From the NCBI GenBank assembly GCA_031213475.1, contig JARUPZ010000002.1, positions 2,976,001-3,040,000 of the forward strand: a stretch of DNA of 64,000 nucleotides, in the 5' to 3' direction. The notes under the pieces were generated by a model. The model did not search any database and was not told the DNA's origin. It saw only the letters and a list, made by a program, of their open reading frames with translations. Position 1 is the stretch's first letter, and each line of letters opens with the position of its first letter. Positions 58,243 through 64,000 of the stretch are shown piece after piece. Source of the DNA: Nereocystis luetkeana. Lineage: Eukaryota; Sar; Phaeophyceae; Laminariales; Laminariaceae. A program made the position numbers and the translations under genes.

Positions 58243-58769
58243 AAGAAGACAGCCCGTGAAATAATTTGTCAGCACAATTCCAACTAATAGGCAGTCTCCG
58301 AGATCATTTGTCCGGACCATTCCGATGAATAGAAAGCACGAGGCATCAATTGTTCTGACAATTCCAATCATTGGACAGTCTCCGGAATGTGTTGTCCGTA
58401 CAATTCCACAGTAATTGTATAAACACCAAACATCAACTGTTCAGGCAGTTCCAATCGATGGGTTATCTCTGACGTCACCTGTCAGGACAATTCCAATTGT
58501 TGGAAAGCACCAACTTTCAGCCGTCCAGGCCATTCCAATTGGGTCTCTCAAGTCAATAACTGTCCGAACAAATCCCATAAATAGACAGTACGTATCCAAT
58601 ATCAATTGTCTAAACAACTTCAAAGGCTACCGATAGGCAGTCCTTGACACCACTTGCCCGGACAATTCCAATCAATAGACAACGTCGTGGCTCTGCTGCT
58701 GTAGGGGCAATAGTCTATCAATAGGTCTCTTGTCCAAGGCATAAACGGAAGAGGGTGGGACACACCAAT

Positions 58770-59085
58770 GTGGAGGTGCTACCTACTGAGCTATAGGGGT
58801 AAAAGACCGATCGATCGATTACCCAGCCCGGGGTAATCCTTATAACACTCTCCCCCCCTCTGAACGGTGGGGTGTTTGGGGCGTCGGAACCGTATACGTA
58901 CGTCCGTACGCTGACCTACCCGCTTCGTTTCATTACCTGGGGAACCAGGGAAATGCGTTTTTCAGGGATGCACGCGCAAGCGTTTCTATGAAAGAAACGT
59001 TCGAAGTGAAGTTCGAAGCCGTGACCTGGACGACGTCAAATGTGAAGGTGTTACCTACTGAGCTACAGGGGTAAAAGAAAGATCG
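58770..59085 (-). repeat. SINE-like unit with tRNA-like end, copy 2
   Basis: On the minus strand TAGCTCAGTAGG at about 59070 is a perfect pol III A box, and GGCTTCGAACTTC at about 59015 a weak B box. The A-box end is also present at the left edge (CTACTGAGCTATAGGGGTAA at 58783), so the unit repeats at a ~279 bp step. Confidence 0.55.
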
Positions 59086-60707
59086 ATTACCCAGCCCAGG
59101 GTATTCCATACAACATCAACTTTATAAATAGGTACCACGGTATGTATTACATGTTCGTGCGCCGGACGTTTTGATACCGCCTAGCCCATGTGATGTAAAT
59201 CATAAAAGAAAAACTTTCACGAAACAAAATAATCCGTATGCACTGAGAATTTGAAGTATGCGGGCCATTGGTTTAGGAGAAGACTGTCTATTAAGACCAA
59301 TCGGCATTGTCTGAAGAAGTGACTATATTCTGGAGATTTTCTATATTTATTTGTTGAAGTAGTCCGGACAATTGGTTTTGTATCCGTACTGACCATGATT
59401 CGGATTTGCCCGGGCAGTTGGTTTAGAAGGCGGTCTGCTAGTTGTCATTGTCGGGACAACTGATTTCGAAGACTGTCGATTAAATGGAATTGTCAGGACA
59501 ATCGATTTGGGACACTGTTTATTGACTGGAATTGTCGGGACAATTGATTTCGGAGACAGCCTATGAATTAAAATTGTCCGGACAATTGATCCGGGGGGCT
59601 GTCTATTAATAGGAATGGCTATTTATAGGAATTGGCGGGACAGTTGATTTAGGAGACGGTCTACGAGTATTCATTGGAATTGTCGGGACAATTGATTTTG
59701 GGAGACGGTCTATTTATTAAATTTGTGGAGACAGTTGATTAGGAGACGGTTTATTTATCAAAATTGTCGAGACAGTTAATTGGGAGACGGTCTATTAATT
59801 AAAATTGGCTGGATATTTAACTTAGGAGAAGGTCCATAAATTGGAAATGGCCGGACCATTGATTACTATTGATTACGGAGAGTGCCTATAAAATGGAATT
59901 ATCGGACAAGAGGGCCGAGGCAGGGGTTGTCTACTAGAAATTGTCGGGACAAAAGAGCTCGATGCCTTTCAACTAGTTGGAACCAGGGACCACAGGAGGA
60001 GTAGGCAGTCAAATGTGATAGGAAGCCAGCAGTAGACGATCGGACTATTGCCTTTTGCGCAGGGGGTGACAAATACAACTATAAATGACAGGTATTATAT
60101 TACGCATTAGTTTTGCCAATCCGCCGGGCAAGCAAACTATTATACTAGACTATGTGAAAACGAATTGTATCACGTAGGACACGTTTCCTTACGTAGCGGC
60201 ATTTCTTCGAGCACTTGTACGATCGACAGCATACGTGCAGTTAGTAGCTCCAAGAAAGCGAAGCGGTAGAATGTGAACCCTTGAGCTATGGGCTACTGTC
60301 CGTCATAGCCCATACCTGGTACGAGCTCTGGACTGCAGCACTCGACGGTACACCCGTCGGGGGAGGTGGCATCATGATACTACGTGCCAGGTATGGTTAT
60401 TACTACAGCATGAAAGACAAAAAATCATAATTCACAGCATGAAATATAAAAAAATCATAATTCCACTCATTTCGCCTGGCTCCTCCCGACGATGCATTTA
60501 CACACAGCGCACGGCGCATACTCAGGCCAAATTATCATACATAGAACGGACCTTTTCCCCGTCGTTTCCTGTTCGGAGGCACGCGTAGATCACCAAGCGC
60601 AAAGAAAGCTGACAAAATAACATTCCACAAACACTACGGACATATATATGACAAAACAGAGCGCTCCTCTTCATAGAATACCGGAAATATTACCAGATAT
60701 TTCACCG

Positions 60708-60990
60708 TTAACCCTTTTAGAACCGCAGTCCCGTTTTGGGAACAAACCACTCAGATTTCAAGTAGTTTGCCCCCAAAACGGGACTGCGGTCCTAAAGGGC
60801 TTAACCCTGTTAGAACCGCAGTCCCGTTTTGGGGACAAACCAGTCAAATTTCAAGTAATTTGCCCCCAAAACGGGACTGCGGTCCTAAAGGGCTTAACCC
60901 TGTTAGAACCGCAGTCCCGTTTTGGGGACAAACCAGTCAAATTTCAAGTAGTTTGTCCCCAAAACGGGACTGCGGTCCTAAAGGGGTTAA
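60708..60990 (+). mobile_element. Three tandem MITE family C copies sharing TTAA
   Basis: Units 60708-60804, 60801-60897 and 60894-60990 follow head to tail at a 93 bp step. Adjacent copies share one TTAA. Each runs TTAACCCTxTTAGAACCGCA to GCGGTCCTAAAGGGxTTAA. Copies 2 and 3 are almost identical. Confidence 0.9.
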
Positions 60991-61114
60991 ACAAGTTTTC
61001 AGAAAGAACACGAACATTGACCAAGGACCAGAGGATTTCGGAAGAGCGGCGGAGAGGCCTCGGCAACGGGCGGTACTACCGTTTGTGACGTAAGAAACCA
61101 CCCGGGGGGATAGA

Positions 61115-61277
61115 TTAACCTTTTTAGGGCCGCAGTCCCGCTTTGGGTTTGTGACGTAAGAAACCACCCCGGGAGGATAGATTCACCCTTTTAGGACCAC
61201 AGTCCCGTTTTGGGGACAAACCAGTCAAACTCTAAGCATTTGTCCTCGAAACAAGACTGCAGTCCTAAAAAGGTTGA
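61115..61277. mobile_element. MITE family C, truncated copy plus full copy in a 65 bp duplication
   Basis: TTTGTGACGTAAGAAACCAC occurs at 61080 and 61148. The first is followed by a cut-off MITE (61115-61148), the second by a near-complete one (61183-61277). Confidence 0.75.
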
Positions 61278-61309
61278 TCGCGTTTTGTTTAGTTTTTTGT
61301 CATCACCCG

Positions 61310-61500
61310 GGGTAGTTTTCTGTGTGGTAGGCAGGGTGGTATCTAACGTACCCCGGTGATAACGGATACCACGTTTTATTCGATTTTTGCAACATTCTCC
61401 ACCGGGGGGTGATAACGGCGGGGGGCGACAGGTGTACAATGGGTAATGTTTGGCACGCACACGTGGCACACCCATCCCGGTCTCAGGGGGGTGATAGCAG
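61310..61500. repeat. GGTGATAA-type dispersed repeat, second copy
   Basis: CACCCGGGGTAGTTTTCTGT, ACCCCGGTGATAACG and TTTTATTCGATTTTTGCA, matching modules at 10700-11060 and 62165-62290. Confidence 0.5.
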
Positions 61501-62021
61501 GCGGGGCGGGGGAGGGGGGGGGGGGGGGGGGCTGGTGCTGCTGCGTTCAGAGGGCCTGGCGCTGCTATATTGTCGGAGGTCTCGGTGCTGTTGCTGCCGA
61601 CGGGGCCGCTGTTGATGGTGATGGGGCGTGAGGGCGCGACGAAATTGTGCCGGGACCGCAGACACTGCTGCGGCAGACGTGGGCACGCGTTGCCGTGTGG
61701 CTGGCTCGTCTACAACCCCTGCTGCCGGAGCTTGAGGCGCAGATTAGATGCAGCAGGGGTGGGTTGCGCCACGCACGAAGAACGAAGCGATCGCGATCCC
61801 GCTCGTGGCTGGAGACTCGCCGGCAGACCGTGTCGGGGCCGCTGGCTTCTCCGGGCCCACAGCCGCGTTCTTCCCGCGGTGATGGGCAGCCCGTGTGAGG
61901 GAGGGCTCTGCGCCGCCTGTTCGCTGTTGCTGTCGTCCTCCATGACGTGTGCTGCCGAAAGACATCGGAACTAACTACAAGCAGTACTTTTGTGTAGGCA
62001 CCCGCGGGGGGTTATCTTTTT

Positions 62022-62145
62022 TTAACCCTTTTAGGGAAAACTGCTGTCCCATTCTGGGGACAAACTTACTTGAAACTGGAGTTTGGCTACTTGAAACTGG
62101 GGTGGCTTGCCCCCAAAACGGGACTGCGCTTCTATATAAAAGGGC
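62022..62145. mobile_element. MITE family C, copy with a short internal duplication
   Basis: TTAACCCTTTTAGGGAAAAC to GACTGCGCTTCTATATAAAA. The middle has TACTTGAAACTGG twice, making it about 25 bp longer than the others. Confidence 0.75.
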
Positions 62146-63008
62146 TGTGTTGTTTGGAGGATGTATCGCCCCAGGGGGTGGTATCCGACTAACCCCGGGT
62201 GATAAACTTGCCTTTTATGTTCTGTTTTTGTTTTGTTTCGTTTTTTTGCTGTTTTGCCACCGGGGGCGGTTTCCTGTGGCGGGGTGGCATCTACTACTAC
62301 TACTGTTGTGAGAGAAAGAGAGGTATATCACGTCATATGCAGACCGTAGACATAGAGCTACCTTCTTACTTTTGGAGGGTCAGACAGACCACAAGCCCCC
62401 ACATATGTATGACGTCGTACTCTTCGGAAGGTTGATGCCACACCCATGCGTACGTGCAGCATGTATGTACCTGGTCCGAGGTTATGTACATACGTACGTA
62501 GAGCAGGAAAAGCATGTATGTGGTACGTGTGTTCCGCACCGCATTCCGAGATCTACGCTAACAACGCTTTGCTTCCTCTGTCTTGCGTTTTTTCACCCTC
62601 GTCCTTCATTTTTTTCGCTCATCAACCGTTGGGGTCACAGAGGTACCAGGTATTCCTTGCTTTGTCCATGTCCATGCGGAAAGACTCACCCTTTTTTTCC
62701 GAACCTTGAACTACTTAGAATCATTAATTTCGGCAGTCAAATAAAAGGGATTTCTGCACAAATGATACTCCTCGCACAGTATACGAAGTATATGTTGTGT
62801 AAATAGGAGACGCCCCCCCCCCCCCCCCCATTCCCTGGTGCAGTACCGGCATGTATACAGCAGTCGCCTTGTTTGCGGTTCTTGTGGTAGTGTTGTGTTA
62901 GTATTATTAATGTTATTAGTAAACTTGATCTCTGATACTGTGTCGTACTGTGTCAGTCCGACTTGAGTTAAATATATTTTCATACCGCAGTAATAGCAGT
63001 AGTATTAA

Positions 63009-63120
63009 TATTACGGGGGACCGGTGTTAGTAGGACCAAATATTGTTAGTAAAAATGGTTAAATATATAGGTTTTTATGTATACCATAGGGCCTATTAAC
63101 TATGATGGTCCCCCGTAATA
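63009..63120. mobile_element. MITE family A, copy 9
   Basis: TATTACGGGGGACCGGTGTT to GATGGTCCCCCGTAATA. Confidence 0.85.
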
Positions 63121-63493
63121 AATAGTAGCCCCTCTTCTATCCCTGTGAACCAACAGGTATAGCTCCTACTTGCACCTTCCTCCCCTGGCAAAACCTCGTT
63201 GACCCTCTCTACTCCTCGTCAACGCTCCACCCCCATGTCACTGGCAGCGGTGTTCCGTATCCGCTGTCTTCCACGGAAGGCAGTGTTAGTGCTGACGTGG
63301 ATGTTGCCGTCAATTTGCTTTTACCCTTGGGGGTAAAAGTGTAGGCGGGGGATTAAACAAGGGGAGGTTCGGTCCTTCCCTACTGGCCTTCCTATCTATA
63401 TATGACCCAACTCGTTTTTCTGTAGTACATGTATAGTCTCGCAGAAGGTAACCCTAGTACATCTTAAAACTGTTGTTTGTTTTGGTTTTGCAG

Positions 63494-63760
63494 GGGTGTG
63501 TGTTGAGCGTAACACGTAAGCTCGCGTTCGCGAATCCAAGCGCCGTTCGCAAAATTCTTGCCATGACATCGGAATTTTATAAATATTGCGCATCGTGGGA
63601 AAAGCCCAACAAAAAAGAGAAACCCCTACTTTTTCCCCGGACGGGGGTGATGGTGTTCGATCCCCTGTACCGACTCCTATCGGGATTTTTGTGGCTGCCG
63701 TTCGCAGTTTTGAGGCTGTTTCGTGCGAACGGGCTAAGCTCGCGCCTATTTGAACCGTAG
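63494..63760 (+). CDS. Unidentified protein, 3' terminal exon
   Basis: After a T-rich tract and TTTTGCAG, an exon runs in frame to TAG with 88 codons (GCVLSVTRKLAF.. to ..SSRLFEP). It has charged Lys/Glu-rich parts (EKPNKKEKPLLFP) and, near the end, DPLYRLLSGFLWLPFAVL, one hydrophobic helix about 16 residues from the C-terminus. Good acceptor, coding-like composition and a clean stop make a real terminal exon likely. The upstream exons were not found. The entry frame is assumed to be phase 0. I do not recognise the family. Confidence 0.5.
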   Translation, partial: GCVLSVTRKLAFANPSAVRKILAMTSEFYKYCASWEKPNKKEKPLLFPRTGVMVFDPLYRLLSGFLWLPFAVLRLFRANGLSSRLFEP

Positions 63761-64000
63761 CGCGCATCCCTGCTGTATTTTATATTGCGGACTGAGCGCG
63801 CCTTCCGGGCGGTTCTCTTACGACCGAAGCTTTGTCGCGGTTCGAAAACATGTTGCTGTGCGACGAGTATATCGAATTACATCATGACTGCCGGCATGTC
63901 GTGCGCGTACATTATACACCCCACCCTTGGTACGCGGCTTTTGCAAAGATGAGAACGGGCAAAATCCTTGATCTCGCAGCTGACGACGCGTCTTTTTCGA
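63761..64000. other. Window end, 3' flank
   Basis: Presumed 3' UTR of the preceding exon; nothing else seen. Confidence 0.4.

Larger units (their letters stand above)
56860..59960. repeat. Degenerate satellite, ~46 bp units built on AATTGTCCGGACAATT
   Basis: Units combine GGAATTGTC-nn-GACAATTGATTTCGG with GACTGTCTATTAATT. They run in one direction at 56.86-57.32 and 59.28-59.95 kb and in the reverse direction at 57.99-58.70 kb. The central word AATTGTCCGGACAATT is its own complement. A MITE C (58143) and two SINE-like units (57322, 58770) are inserted. No coding frame. Confidence 0.75.
52035..63493. other. Intergenic block, satellite and MITE rich
   Basis: It contains the upstream region of the lumen-protein gene, a 154 bp duplication (52221-52530), a TTG microsatellite (52664-52705), telomere-like arrays (54842-55256 and 56290-56315), a ~3 kb palindrome satellite (56860-59960), SINE-like units, MITE C copies including a triple array, and one MITE A. 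The 5' exons of the gene ending at 63760 should lie in or before this block but were not found. Confidence 0.55.

Noticed and set aside
62372..62806. 144-codon plus-strand ORF
   Set aside because: Cys/Pro/His-rich chance-like composition, no splice support and no link to the exon at 63494.
1..64000. Integrated phaeovirus-like segment
   Set aside because: No capsid, polymerase or integrase-like frame was seen; the RT relic is a retroelement.

Overview
The window is nuclear DNA of a eukaryote, most likely a photosynthetic stramenopile and probably a brown alga. Three observations support this. The genes are split into short exons separated by introns of 0.4-5.4 kb with GT..AG ends. One predicted protein (49464-52034, minus) starts with a signal peptide ending in a THA|FIP junction, which resembles the ASA|FAP motif of secondary red plastids, followed by a second thylakoid-type signal. 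About six genes sit in 64 kb of repeat-rich DNA. The species is inferred; nothing in the window names it.

Five genes could be assembled exon by exon with matching splice phases, and the last exon of a sixth is visible. In order: the 3' end of an Acinus-like splicing factor (3-1315, +); a SOUL haem-binding protein with an N-terminal hydrophobic leader (13126-3844, -, 5 exons, 228 aa); an alpha/beta hydrolase with an N-terminal membrane segment (13685-25768, +, 7 exons, 535 aa) that starts head-to-head with the SOUL gene; an ABHD1/3 (EMB8-type) alpha/beta hydrolase (36924-44432, +, 7 exons, 460 aa); a plastid-lumen-targeted small protein with an FtsH-N-like segment (52034-49464, -, 4 exons, 217 aa); and an unidentified C-terminal exon (63494-63760, +). 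No shared pathway is evident. Two of the genes encode membrane-anchored serine hydrolases that probably act on lipids.

Most of the rest is mobile-element debris. It includes nine copies of a ~110 bp near-palindromic MITE flanked by TA, about fifteen copies or fragments of a ~95 bp MITE flanked by TTAA (three in a head-to-tail array that share TTAA), and three copies of a ~245 bp MITE, one of which splits a dead reverse-transcriptase gene with a YVDD box. There are two decayed LINEs and many short 3' ends of retroelements that finish in GAGTAC plus a poly-C run. Tandem DNA includes a ~3 kb degenerate satellite built on a palindrome (56.9-60.0 kb), an array of telomere-like hexamers changed by one base (54.9-55.3 kb), a 253 bp duplication (15.5-16.0 kb) and long TTG microsatellites. 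A short palindromic word, TACCAGGTA/TACCTGGTA, occurs about thirty times across the window.

Layout: 0-13 kb Acinus tail and SOUL gene (convergent), 13.1-13.7 kb divergent promoter, 13.7-25.8 kb first hydrolase, 25.8-36.9 kb repeat-filled intergenic DNA with the RT relic, 36.9-44.4 kb second hydrolase, 44.4-49.5 kb intergenic, 49.5-52.0 kb lumen protein, 52-63.5 kb satellite and repeat block, 63.5 kb terminal exon.
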